A stretch of DNA of 64,000 nucleotides. Origin: Pseudomonas allokribbensis. GTDB taxonomy: Bacteria; Pseudomonadota; Gammaproteobacteria; Pseudomonadales; Pseudomonadaceae. The notes beneath the pieces are model-generated. The model did no database searches. It was given only the letters and a program-made list of their open reading frames with translations, and was not told where the DNA came from. Location: NCBI RefSeq assembly GCF_014863605.1, contig NZ_CP062252.1:5217001-5281000 (forward strand). Reading direction: 5' to 3'. This document shows, piece after piece, positions 41,141 through 48,564 of this stretch. A program made the translations under genes and the position numbers. The stretch's first letter is position 1. Each line of letters begins with the position of its first letter.

Positions 41141-41175
41141 CCGGACTCCCCGACAGCAACTGTCGGGGAATCCGG
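41141..41175 (+). terminator. strong hairpin between gltL and aauS (partial terminator?)
   Basis: 16-bp nearly perfect stem (CCGGACTCCCCGACAG / CTGTCGGGGAATCCGG, one mismatch) with loop CAA and no T-run. It probably attenuates read-through from the transporter operon into the regulator genes. Confidence 0.5.
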
Positions 41176-41198
41176 GTGGTTGACCCAAGGCATCTGTG

Positions 41199-43100
41199 AT
41201 GAAATGCGACCCCAATCTCTATCGCGCAACCACGCCATCACTTGCCGTGAAACCCCGTCTGATCCGCCATTTGTTCCTGCCGCCGCTGGTCATCATTTTG
41301 ATGGTCGGACTGGGTTACGCCGGCTTCTGGATCAGTGAACACTTCGGCATTCGCAGCCTCAGCGAAAACGGCCAGCGTCAGCTCGAACTGAACGCCCGTG
41401 CCGTCGAAAGCGAAATCAGCAAATACACCTACCTGCCCAGCCTGCTGGAACTCGAATCGAGCGTTTCGCAGTTGCTGGACGACCCGACCCCGGAGCACCG
41501 GCAAACGGTCAACGATTACCTGGAAGGCCTGAACCGGCGCAGCCGCAGTCGGGCCATCTACGTCATGGACACCACCGGCCGCGTCATGGCCACCAGCAAC
41601 TGGCGCGATGTCGACAGCTACCTCGGCGAAGACCTGTCGTTCCGCGCCTATTTCCAGCACGCCATCCGCGGCCAGCCCGGACGTTTCTACGGGATCGGCA
41701 GCACCAACGGCGAACCCGGCTATTACCTGGCCCACGGCCTGGAAGAACACGGCAAGATCATTGGCGTCGCGGTGGTCAAAGTGCGCCTGGAAGCCATGGA
41801 AGAGCGCTGGCAACGGGCGCGCCTGGAAGCCTTCGTCAGTGACGAGAACGGCATCATCATTCTCTCCAGCGATCCGGCCCGCCGCCTGAAATCCGTGGTG
41901 CCATTGAGCGACGAGACCAAGGAAAAACTCGCCCGCAGCCTCCAGTACTACTGGTTCCCGCTCAACGAACTGCAACCGCTGGCCCGGGAAACCCTGGCCG
42001 AAGGCGTGGAAAAACTGACCTTCCCGGCCAACAGCGAAGTCGATGCCGACGAGGAAAACATCAGTTACCTGGCGCAAACCCGGCCGCTGAGCGACACACC
42101 GTGGAATTTCACCCTGCTCACACCGTTGCAGGACCTGCGGCGCGAAGCGATCAATCAGGGGATTCTGGTGGCGGTCGCCTTCGCCCTCGTTGCCTTTCTG
42201 CTGATCGCCTGGAACGAGCGCCGCAAGGTCATCGCCACCCGCCTCGCCGCCCGGGAAGCCCTGCAGGAAGCCAACAATCAGCTGGAGCGTCGGATTACCG
42301 AACGCACCGCCGACCTGCGCGCCAGCAATGACCGGCTCAAGAGTCAGATCCGCGAACGCCGTCAGGCCGAAGAAACCTTGCGCCGTGCCCAGGACGAACT
42401 GGTGCAGGCCGGTAAACTCGCGGCCATCGGCCAGATGTCCACCAGCATTGCCCACGAACTGAACCAGCCACTGGCAGCGATGCGCACCTTGTCCGGCAAT
42501 ACGATTCGCTTTCTGGAACGTGGTCAGCTCGACGTCGCCAGCACCAACCTGAAAACCATCAATGACCTGATCGACCGCATGGGCCGGATCACCGCCAGCC
42601 TGCGCTCGTTCGCCCGGCGCGGCGACGACAAGGGTCGCGCCAGCCTCGGTAAAGCCGTGGACGCCGCGCTGCAAGTACTCGGTGCCCGTGTCGAAAAAGC
42701 CGCCCTGCAAGTGCATCGTCAGTTCATTGATGAGCAAGTGCAAATCGACCAGACACGGCTGGAGCAGATTCTGGTCAACCTGATCGGCAACGCCCTCGAC
42801 GCCATGCAGGCACAACCGCTGCCGGAGCTGTGGCTGGAGGGCGAAGAATTCGACGGCAAATATCGCCTGCGAGTACGCGACAACGGCCACGGTATCGACG
42901 CCGAAGCGCGCAAGCATCTGTTCGAGCCGTTCTTCACCACCAAACCCGGCGAACAGGGTCTGGGCCTCGGCCTGACTCTCTCCGCCAGCCTGGCCGCCGC
43001 CACCGGCGGACACCTGGGTGTCGAACACCCGGCCAGCGGTGGTACCACCTTCGTCCTCAGTTTACCGTTGGTAAGCCCTACTCCTGCCGAGCCAATATGA
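41199..43100 (+). CDS. aauS: AauS sensor histidine kinase (DctB type)
   Basis: 633 aa. Two TM segments (about residues 23-44 and 308-328) flank a periplasmic Cache-like sensing domain (AIYVMDTTGRVMATSNW); then a coiled coil, HisKA box SIAHELNQPLAAM and HATPase with N, G1 and G2 motifs (NLIGNALDAM, DNGHGI, GLGLGLTLS). Start ATG at 41199 (AAGG eight bases upstream); an in-frame GTG immediately precedes it. It senses acidic amino acids for AauR. Overlaps aauR by four bases. Confidence 0.9.
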   Translation: MKCDPNLYRATTPSLAVKPRLIRHLFLPPLVIILMVGLGYAGFWISEHFGIRSLSENGQRQLELNARAVESEISKYTYLPSLLELESSVSQLLDDPTPEHRQTVNDYLEGLNRRSRSRAIYVMDTTGRVMATSNWRDVDSYLGEDLSFRAYFQHAIRGQPGRFYGIGSTNGEPGYYLAHGLEEHGKIIGVAVVKVRLEAMEERWQRARLEAFVSDENGIIILSSDPARRLKSVVPLSDETKEKLARSLQYYWFPLNELQPLARETLAEGVEKLTFPANSEVDADEENISYLAQTRPLSDTPWNFTLLTPLQDLRREAINQGILVAVAFALVAFLLIAWNERRKVIATRLAAREALQEANNQLERRITERTADLRASNDRLKSQIRERRQAEETLRRAQDELVQAGKLAAIGQMSTSIAHELNQPLAAMRTLSGNTIRFLERGQLDVASTNLKTINDLIDRMGRITASLRSFARRGDDKGRASLGKAVDAALQVLGARVEKAALQVHRQFIDEQVQIDQTRLEQILVNLIGNALDAMQAQPLPELWLEGEEFDGKYRLRVRDNGHGIDAEARKHLFEPFFTTKPGEQGLGLGLTLSASLAAATGGHLGVEHPASGGTTFVLSLPLVSPTPAEPI

Positions 43101-44425
43101 ACAACGACCTTAGTGTGCTGATCGTCGAAGACGATCCCCATGTGCTGCTCGGCTGCCAGCAGGCCCTGACCCTGGAAGACATTCCCTGCATCGGCGTCGG
43201 CAGTGCCGAAGAAGCGCTGGAGCGGGTCGGCGACAATTTCGCCGGCATCGTCATCAGTGACATTCGCCTGCCCGGCATCGATGGCCTGGAACTGTTGACC
43301 CGTCTCAAGCAACGCGACCGCAGCCTGCCGGTGGTGCTGATCACCGGTCACGGCGACATCTCCATGGCGGTCGGCGCGATGCAGAAAGGCGCCTACGACT
43401 TCATGGAAAAACCGTTCTCCCCGGAACGGCTGGTGGACGTCGCCCGGCGTGCGCTGGAGCAACGCAGCCTGGCTCGCGAAGTCACATCCCTGCGTCGGCA
43501 ACTGGCCGAGCGCGACTCCCTTGAAGGACGGATCATCGGTCGCTCGCCTGCGATGCAGAACCTGCGCGAACTGATCGCCAATGTCGCCGACACCTCGGCC
43601 AACGTGTTGATCGAAGGCGAAACCGGTACTGGCAAGGAACTGGTCGCCCGTTGCCTGCACGACTTCAGTCGCCGCCACACCAAACAATTCGTCGCGCTGA
43701 ACTGCGGCGGCCTGCCGGAAAACCTGTTCGAAAGCGAAATCTTCGGCCACGAGGCCAACGCCTTCACCGGCGCCGGCAAGCGGCGGATCGGCAAGATCGA
43801 ACACGCCGACGGCGGCACGCTGTTCCTCGATGAAGTGGAAAGCATGCCGCTGCCACTGCAGATCAAACTGCTGCGGGTGTTGCAGGAACGCACCCTCGAA
43901 CGCCTCGGTTCGAACCAGAGCGTGGCGGTGGATTGCCGGGTGATCGCGGCGACCAAGTCGGATCTCGACGAATCGAGCAAGGCCGGTGAATTCCGCAGCG
44001 ACTTGTACTACCGCCTCAACGTGGTGACGCTGGAGCTGCCGCCCCTGCGCGAGCGCCGCGAAGACATTCTGCAACTGTTCGAACACTTCACCCAGCAATC
44101 GGCCCTGCGCTTCGACCGCGCGCTGCCGGAGCTGGACAACCAGACCCTGTCCAGCCTGATGAGCCACGACTGGCCGGGCAACGTGCGTGAATTGCGCAAC
44201 GTCGCCGAACGCTTCGCGCTTGGTTTGCCGGCGTTCAAGAAGTCCGGTGCCGGCAGTGGCGGCCAGGGCCTGGCGTTCGCCGAAGCGGTCGAAGCGTTCG
44301 AACGCAACCTGCTCAGCGATGCCTTGCAACGCAGCGGCGGCAACCTGACCCAGGCCAGCCTCGAACTGGGCATGGCCAAGACCACGCTGTTCGACAAAGT
44401 GAAAAAATACGGCCTGAGCCATTAA
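43097..44425 (+). CDS. aauR: AauR sigma-54-dependent response regulator
   Basis: 442 aa. Receiver domain with D55 phosphoacceptor, AAA+ domain with Walker A GETGTGKEL and Walker B GTLFLDEVESM, and a C-terminal Fis-type helix-turn-helix (NLTQASLELGMAKTTLFDKVKKY, read in pieces). The sigma-54 contact loop reads NAFTGA where GAFTGA is canonical, so the first glycine is replaced. It should activate the upstream gltI operon via the TTCGG-N4-CCGAA sites. ATG at 43097 overlaps the aauS stop. Confidence 0.9.
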   Translation: MNNDLSVLIVEDDPHVLLGCQQALTLEDIPCIGVGSAEEALERVGDNFAGIVISDIRLPGIDGLELLTRLKQRDRSLPVVLITGHGDISMAVGAMQKGAYDFMEKPFSPERLVDVARRALEQRSLAREVTSLRRQLAERDSLEGRIIGRSPAMQNLRELIANVADTSANVLIEGETGTGKELVARCLHDFSRRHTKQFVALNCGGLPENLFESEIFGHEANAFTGAGKRRIGKIEHADGGTLFLDEVESMPLPLQIKLLRVLQERTLERLGSNQSVAVDCRVIAATKSDLDESSKAGEFRSDLYYRLNVVTLELPPLRERREDILQLFEHFTQQSALRFDRALPELDNQTLSSLMSHDWPGNVRELRNVAERFALGLPAFKKSGAGSGGQGLAFAEAVEAFERNLLSDALQRSGGNLTQASLELGMAKTTLFDKVKKYGLSH

Positions 44426-44436
44426 GCGAGAACGAT

Positions 44437-44775
44437 GTGGATCTGATTTTCAAGGCAATGATCGGTGCGGCGGTGGTGGTGATCCTCGCCATGCTGGCCA
44501 AGACCAAAAACTACTACATCGCCGGCCTGGTGCCGCTGTTTCCGACCTTCGCCCTGATCGCCCATTACATCGTCGGCAAGGGACGCTCGGTCGACGACCT
44601 GAAGACCACCATCGTGTTCGGCATGTGGTCGATCATTCCGTACTTCGTGTACCTGGCGACGCTGTACGTGATGGTTGACCGGATGCGTCTGGAAGCTTCA
44701 CTGGCCGTGGCGGCTGTCGCGTGGCTGATGGCGGCGACGGTACTGGTCAGCGTCTGGGTACGTCTGCACGCCTGA
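44437..44775 (+). CDS. glpM: GlpM family membrane protein
   Basis: 112 aa, four hydrophobic segments; contains KNYYIAGLVPLFPTFALIAHYIVG, the GlpM hallmark. In P. aeruginosa glpM lies by glpD and affects alginate production; its molecular role is unclear. Start GTG at 44437, 11 bases after aauR, so probably part of that transcript. P. putida has it at this same place, as I recall. Confidence 0.85.
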   Translation: MDLIFKAMIGAAVVVILAMLAKTKNYYIAGLVPLFPTFALIAHYIVGKGRSVDDLKTTIVFGMWSIIPYFVYLATLYVMVDRMRLEASLAVAAVAWLMAATVLVSVWVRLHA

Positions 44776-44798
44776 CGGCCGCCGTATGGGAGAGGGCC

Positions 44799-44814
44799 TG
44801 GCCCGTCCCTTGCA
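44799..44814 (+). promoter_or_regulatory. sigma-54 promoter match upstream of ureohydrolase-like gene
   Basis: TGGCCCGTCCCTTGCA fits TGGCACG-N4-TTGCW except for one base (A to C). The -24 GG is at 44800-44801 and the -12 GC at 44812-44813. It lies 85 bases before the next gene. No activator site was recognised nearby. Confidence 0.65.
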
Positions 44815-44898
44815 TTTACCCCCGAAAGCCCGCCCGGCCGGCGCTCATGTTCGATGAGGCCGGTGTCTGGGAGGGTCTGCCAAGGGTGAATTGCGACC

Positions 44899-45819
44899 TT
44901 GAACATTTTAGATCTCGACCACAGCCTGACCGGCCAGGCGTCCATCATGCAGCTGCTCGACAGCGGCCGCGCCCAACGCCTGGACCTGCTCGACCTCGGC
45001 CCGAAACTGCGGCTCTGGTCCAGCGAACGGACCTTTCGCCGCTTTACCGAACGCCTGCGTGAGCGGCCCCGGCACAGCGGCCCTGCACCGGAAATCTTCT
45101 TCGTCGGCTCCGGCGACTATCACCATCTGACGCCGGCCTTCCTGACTGACCTGCCCGAGCCGGTAAGCCTGATCCACTTCGACAATCATCCCGACTGGGT
45201 TCACTTTGCCCCCCGTCGCCACTGCGGCTCGTGGGTCAATCAGGCCCTGAAACTGCCAAACATCGAACGTATCGTCACCCTCGGTCCGTGCAGCGACGAT
45301 CTGCAAAATCCTCAGATCAAGGGCGGCAATCTCGGTGCCCTGAAACGCGGTGTGTTGCAGCTGTTCCCGTGGCAGCACCCGCCGTCGAAAGTCTGGGGCC
45401 GGGTCGGCGATGGCGCCGGTCATCAGCAACAGGAAAACCTGCTGCACTGGCACAACCTGGCCGATCAGGACTGGACGGCGTTTCTCGAGCGGATGATCGC
45501 CAGCCTTCCTACCAAAGCCGTGTGGATCACCATCGACAAGGACGTACTGGCCAGCGAAGACGCCGCGACCAATTGGGATCAGGGCCAGATGCGCCTGAGC
45601 CACTTGCTCCAGGCGATCCGCAGCCTGGCCGCCAGCAAACGCATCATCGGCATCGACATCTGTGGCGAGTTCGCCCGCCCGGCCTTCAGCAACGCGTTCA
45701 AACGCTGGGAAGCCAAGTCCGACCAGCCGCCGGCCGAGCGCTGGAGCGAAACCGATCTGCTACGCAACTCGGCGACCAATCAAGCGTTGATCGAGTTGTT
45801 CGAGGAGCTGTTCCCATGA
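44899..45819 (+). CDS. Ureohydrolase (arginase/agmatinase)-fold protein with variant metal motifs
   Basis: 306 aa. The three metal motifs of the arginase superfamily are recognisable but changed: SGDYHHLTP for GGDHS, HFDNHPDW for DAHxD, and TIDKDVL for SxDxD. Histidine and aspartate ligands could still bind two metals, so a hydrolase for a guanidino or amide substrate is likely, though the actual substrate is unknown. Start TTG at 44899 (reads as NILDLDHSLTGQ); ATG at 44947 is an alternative. Overlaps the next gene by four bases. Confidence 0.7.
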   Translation: MNILDLDHSLTGQASIMQLLDSGRAQRLDLLDLGPKLRLWSSERTFRRFTERLRERPRHSGPAPEIFFVGSGDYHHLTPAFLTDLPEPVSLIHFDNHPDWVHFAPRRHCGSWVNQALKLPNIERIVTLGPCSDDLQNPQIKGGNLGALKRGVLQLFPWQHPPSKVWGRVGDGAGHQQQENLLHWHNLADQDWTAFLERMIASLPTKAVWITIDKDVLASEDAATNWDQGQMRLSHLLQAIRSLAASKRIIGIDICGEFARPAFSNAFKRWEAKSDQPPAERWSETDLLRNSATNQALIELFEELFP

Positions 45820-46190
45820 CCTTGACCGTGATTTTGCTGGTGGCGTTTTCCATCGTGCTCGACGTGATCGGCCAGCTCTGTTTCAAACTCGGCCTGGACC
45901 GTTTGCCTGAGCTTGAGGGCGGTTTTCGGCTGGGGGCGTTCTGGGGGCAGGTGTTCAACGCACCGCTGCTGTGGTGCGGGATCGGCGCCTACGTGATCGA
46001 GTTTTTCGTCTGGCTCGAAGCGCTGTCCCGGGCGCCGCTGAGCCTGTTGTTTCCCGCCGCCGCGCTGGCGTATTGCGGCGTGGTGCTGGCCGGCAAGCTG
46101 TTCCTTGGCGAGACCGTCAGCCGCCGTCGCTGGATGGGCACACTGGTGATTACGGCGGGCGTGATGCTCGTGTGTGTCGGCCATGCCTGA
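45816..46190 (+). CDS. Small EamA/SMR-type membrane transporter subunit 1 (ArnE-like)
   Basis: 124 aa, four TM helices. VLDVIGQLCFKLG near the start is like ArnE (SVAGQLCQKQA) and aligns an aspartate with the essential proton-coupling glutamate of SMR proteins; PLSLLFPAAALAYCGVVL and the C-terminal TLVITAGVMLV follow the family. ATG at 45816 overlaps the previous stop. With the next gene it forms a paired set, like the ArnE/ArnF flippase heterodimer. Confidence 0.75.
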   Translation: MTLTVILLVAFSIVLDVIGQLCFKLGLDRLPELEGGFRLGAFWGQVFNAPLLWCGIGAYVIEFFVWLEALSRAPLSLLFPAAALAYCGVVLAGKLFLGETVSRRRWMGTLVITAGVMLVCVGHA

Positions 46191-46221
46191 TTCTCAACTG
46201 ATACTCAAAAGGAATGGCTCG

Positions 46222-46605
46222 ATGGATTGGCTTCACGGCCGTCTCGGCACCGTGGTGCTCTGGGCGTTGCTGATTATTCTGGAAAGTGGTGGGCAGATCG
46301 CGACCAAGGTCGGCGGCGATCAACTGGGGCAAATGGACTTCACCCTGCAATGGCTGCTCAACGTCGCTCAGGCACCCGGTGTGCTGTTGGCGATTGCCTG
46401 TTACATCGGTGCGTTCTTTGTCTGGATGCTGATTCTGCGACGCAGCAGCCTGTCCCTGGCGTTTCCACTCAGTTCGCTGGTGTTCGTCGGCGTGCTGCTG
46501 GGGTCGTGGCTGGGGCTGGGTGAGCAGATCAGCGTGCTGCACTGGGTGGGTGTGGCCGTGATCATGGGCGGCATTGCGCTGCTGGCCGAGGGCGAGGAAA
46601 ACTGA
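46222..46605 (+). CDS. Small EamA/SMR-type membrane transporter subunit 2
   Basis: 127 aa, four TM helices; IILESGGQIATKVG carries the family's membrane glutamate, and SLSLAFPLSSLVFVGVLLG is typical. Start ATG at 46222 chosen because AAGGA stands eight bases upstream; ATG at 46183 (overlapping the previous stop) would add 13 residues. Similar in size to its partner, so the two probably form a heterodimeric flippase or exporter. Followed by a hairpin. Confidence 0.75.
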   Translation: MDWLHGRLGTVVLWALLIILESGGQIATKVGGDQLGQMDFTLQWLLNVAQAPGVLLAIACYIGAFFVWMLILRRSSLSLAFPLSSLVFVGVLLGSWLGLGEQISVLHWVGVAVIMGGIALLAEGEEN

Positions 46606-46616
46606 GGAAGTCGACA

Positions 46617-46638
46617 GTGGGAGCCAGCAGGCTCCCAC
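46617..46638. terminator. hairpin between converging genes
   Basis: GTGGGAGCC AGCA GGCTCCCAC, weak T-run. Serves the flippase genes and/or the desaturase gene. Confidence 0.6.
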
Positions 46639-46650
46639 GTTATGTACGGT

Positions 46651-47517
46651 TCAATCCTTGCGATGAGCCACCAGAAACCCGAGGCCATGGGCCACCGGAA
46701 TGTCCTTCACCCCCGCCTCCCGCTGCTGCTCGCCAATCTCCCGGTGAAACACCTTGACCCGGGTCCAATGCATTTTCGGCCGATAGTGATGCTCGGCGTG
46801 ATAGCCGTTGTTCATCCACAACAAGTTGTAGAGCGGGCTGTAGGCGCTGACGCCCCAGGCAATCGGCGAATCCGGGTTGCCGCCAAAATGCTCGTAGTAG
46901 CCGTTGAGCGATGACAGCGCCTGACCCAGATACCAGAACGGCAACAACACCAGCACCGCCCGCCAGTCATACGCAGCCAACCCCAGGTAAAACGCCACTG
47001 TCACGCCGATCTCCACTTTGACCCAGCGCGCATCGTCGGGACGCTTGCGACGCATCTCGTCGTAGATCGGCTTGGGATCATCGCGAAAGAAACTCAAAAA
47101 GGTGTAGGCCCAGGGATTCTCGGGCTGGCCGTCCTTGCCCCGCTGGTAGATCGACAGCGGATCGATGGTCTTGCCATCCGCCCCCGGCCGGTCCGAATTA
47201 CCCCGGTGATGGCGGTTGTGGATGTCGCGGTAGAGGGTCTGGGAGAAACCGATGGTCACCGACAACAGCAGGTCAAAAGCGCGGTTGAGCCACGCCGGCG
47301 TGAAGTAGGCGTTGTGGATCTGGTTGTGGGAAATGCTGTTGATGCTCCACGACAGGCTCACCGCATAGCCCAGCGCCAAAGGCAGCAACGCCCACCAGGA
47401 CAGCGCATGAAAGGCTGTGACCAGCCACACGACAAAAGCGAAATGGGCCAGGCCGAGGGCGATGGGAATCAGGTCCCACAGCGAGTGAGCCAGCAGACGA
47501 TAAACAGGGCGAGCCAT
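46651..47517 (-). CDS. Membrane fatty-acid desaturase/hydroxylase
   Basis: 288 aa di-iron integral membrane enzyme. All three histidine boxes are present: SHNQIHN (HxxxH), RDIHNRHH (HxxHH) and GYHAEHH (HxxHH). Hydrophobic segments precede and follow the boxes. ATG at 47517 (ARPVYRLL) is preceded by AGGA at eight bases; the longer frame is rejected. It follows the MipA-like gene on the same strand (67-base gap). The substrate may be an acyl chain; it does not look like the acyl-CoA desaturases with fused cytochrome b5. Confidence 0.85.
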   Translation of the reverse strand: MARPVYRLLAHSLWDLIPIALGLAHFAFVVWLVTAFHALSWWALLPLALGYAVSLSWSINSISHNQIHNAYFTPAWLNRAFDLLLSVTIGFSQTLYRDIHNRHHRGNSDRPGADGKTIDPLSIYQRGKDGQPENPWAYTFLSFFRDDPKPIYDEMRRKRPDDARWVKVEIGVTVAFYLGLAAYDWRAVLVLLPFWYLGQALSSLNGYYEHFGGNPDSPIAWGVSAYSPLYNLLWMNNGYHAEHHYRPKMHWTRVKVFHREIGEQQREAGVKDIPVAHGLGFLVAHRKD

Positions 47518-47584
47518 GAAGAACATCCTGAAACAATGGGTTCGACACGGCTGTCTGCAAAGGCCAGACCAGTTCCCGCCTGGC

Positions 47585-48346
47585 TCACTTGAATTTATAG
47601 GCGATCGCCATCTGCACCTCGCCCTGATTGGTATCGCCGACGCTTTTGACAATGCTGCTGTCGGCCGCCGAGTTCGTCAGGTGAATCCAGCTGGCGCTGG
47701 CCACCAGCGACCATTGAGGCGCGATAGGGAACTCGAAACTCTGGGTCAGCGCAATATTCTGCAAGCCGCCGCCGGCGTTGTACGCACGGATGCCGGAGGC
47801 CAGGGCCTCCTTGTCGCTGACACCGAAGAACGTGTTGTTTTGCCGGGCATTGGCGAAATGCGCGGTCAGATTGCTGCTGCCGATCACGCCGCCGCCCAGT
47901 GGATAGCCGATCTCGCCACCGACCCGACCGAGCACGCCGCCCTGCCCGCCGCCACCGCCGATGGCCTGGCCAACGGACGCGAACACCCGCCAGAAGTCGG
48001 CCGGGGCGTACTGCACGAAACCACCGGCCTCGGCCATGTCGGGCACATCGCGCAACCCGCGCAATTCGCCGTTGGAGGTACGGCCGGGCAGGTAATTCAC
48101 ATACGGACCGGCGCTGAAACCGTTGGCCTTCAAGGCGCTCCAGGTCAGGCCATCGTCGGTGCTGAGGCTGACATCGCCCCAGTCCAGATCGAGATACGGT
48201 ATCGGCCGGGTTTCATAACGGCTGCCGCTGGGATCATGAGGCTGATAACCCAGGCCCACGCCCGCCTCCCCGGTAATCCCCTGCGCCATTGCGCCTGCTG
48301 AAAAAGCGCTCAGCGCCACCAGTAAAAGCAGTGTCTTCCTCTTCAT
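47585..48346 (-). CDS. MipA/OmpV family outer-membrane protein
   Basis: 253 aa. Signal peptide residues 1-21 (LLLVALSAFSAGAMAQ). Beta-barrel-like repeats with GVGLGYQPHDP and family end MAIAYKFK. MipA scaffolds murein enzymes in E. coli; other members are antimicrobial-induced porin-like proteins. AAAGGA stands before the ATG. It shares the upstream region with the divergent HAD operon, so it may be co-regulated; no sigma-54 site was found on its strand. Confidence 0.82.
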   Translation of the reverse strand: MKRKTLLLLVALSAFSAGAMAQGITGEAGVGLGYQPHDPSGSRYETRPIPYLDLDWGDVSLSTDDGLTWSALKANGFSAGPYVNYLPGRTSNGELRGLRDVPDMAEAGGFVQYAPADFWRVFASVGQAIGGGGGQGGVLGRVGGEIGYPLGGGVIGSSNLTAHFANARQNNTFFGVSDKEALASGIRAYNAGGGLQNIALTQSFEFPIAPQWSLVASASWIHLTNSAADSSIVKSVGDTNQGEVQMAIAYKFK

Positions 48347-48418
48347 GAGGCCATTCCTTTAATTGAACATGCGCGCATCAATCCCCGGATGCCGCCCACC
48401 GCGCAAGCACTCATGTTG

Positions 48419-48436
48419 TTTGTAGCAAGCTACAAA
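48419..48436. promoter_or_regulatory. inverted repeat, candidate activator site
   Basis: TTTGTAGCAAGCTACAAA: 8-bp arms with a 2-base spacer. A further half-site TTGTAGC lies at 48439-48445. Located about 60-80 bases upstream of a sigma-54 promoter match, as for an enhancer bound by the operon's own last gene (inference). Confidence 0.55.
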
Positions 48437-48498
48437 AATTGTAGCTTCGAATCGCCAAAGCACCTCATCAGCCCCGCCAACAAGGGGGCCGAAGCACT

Positions 48499-48514
48499 TG
48501 GCACAGTCCCTGCT
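48499..48514 (+). promoter_or_regulatory. sigma-54 promoter match before HAD operon
   Basis: TGGCACAGTCCCTGCT matches TGGCACG-N4-TTGCW at all but two positions; GG at -24 and GC at -12 are correctly spaced. Initiation near 48525 would give about a 40-base leader. Confidence 0.7.
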
Positions 48515-48564
48515 CTACCCCTCGGCAAGCGCACACAACGCGCTCTGACCAATAGGTAATGCAG

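Noticed and set aside
44776..44898. TTTGTAGC-type activator repeat before the ureohydrolase-like operon
   Set aside because: I looked for the repeat seen at 48419 and did not find it here, so the two operons cannot yet be assigned to the same activator.
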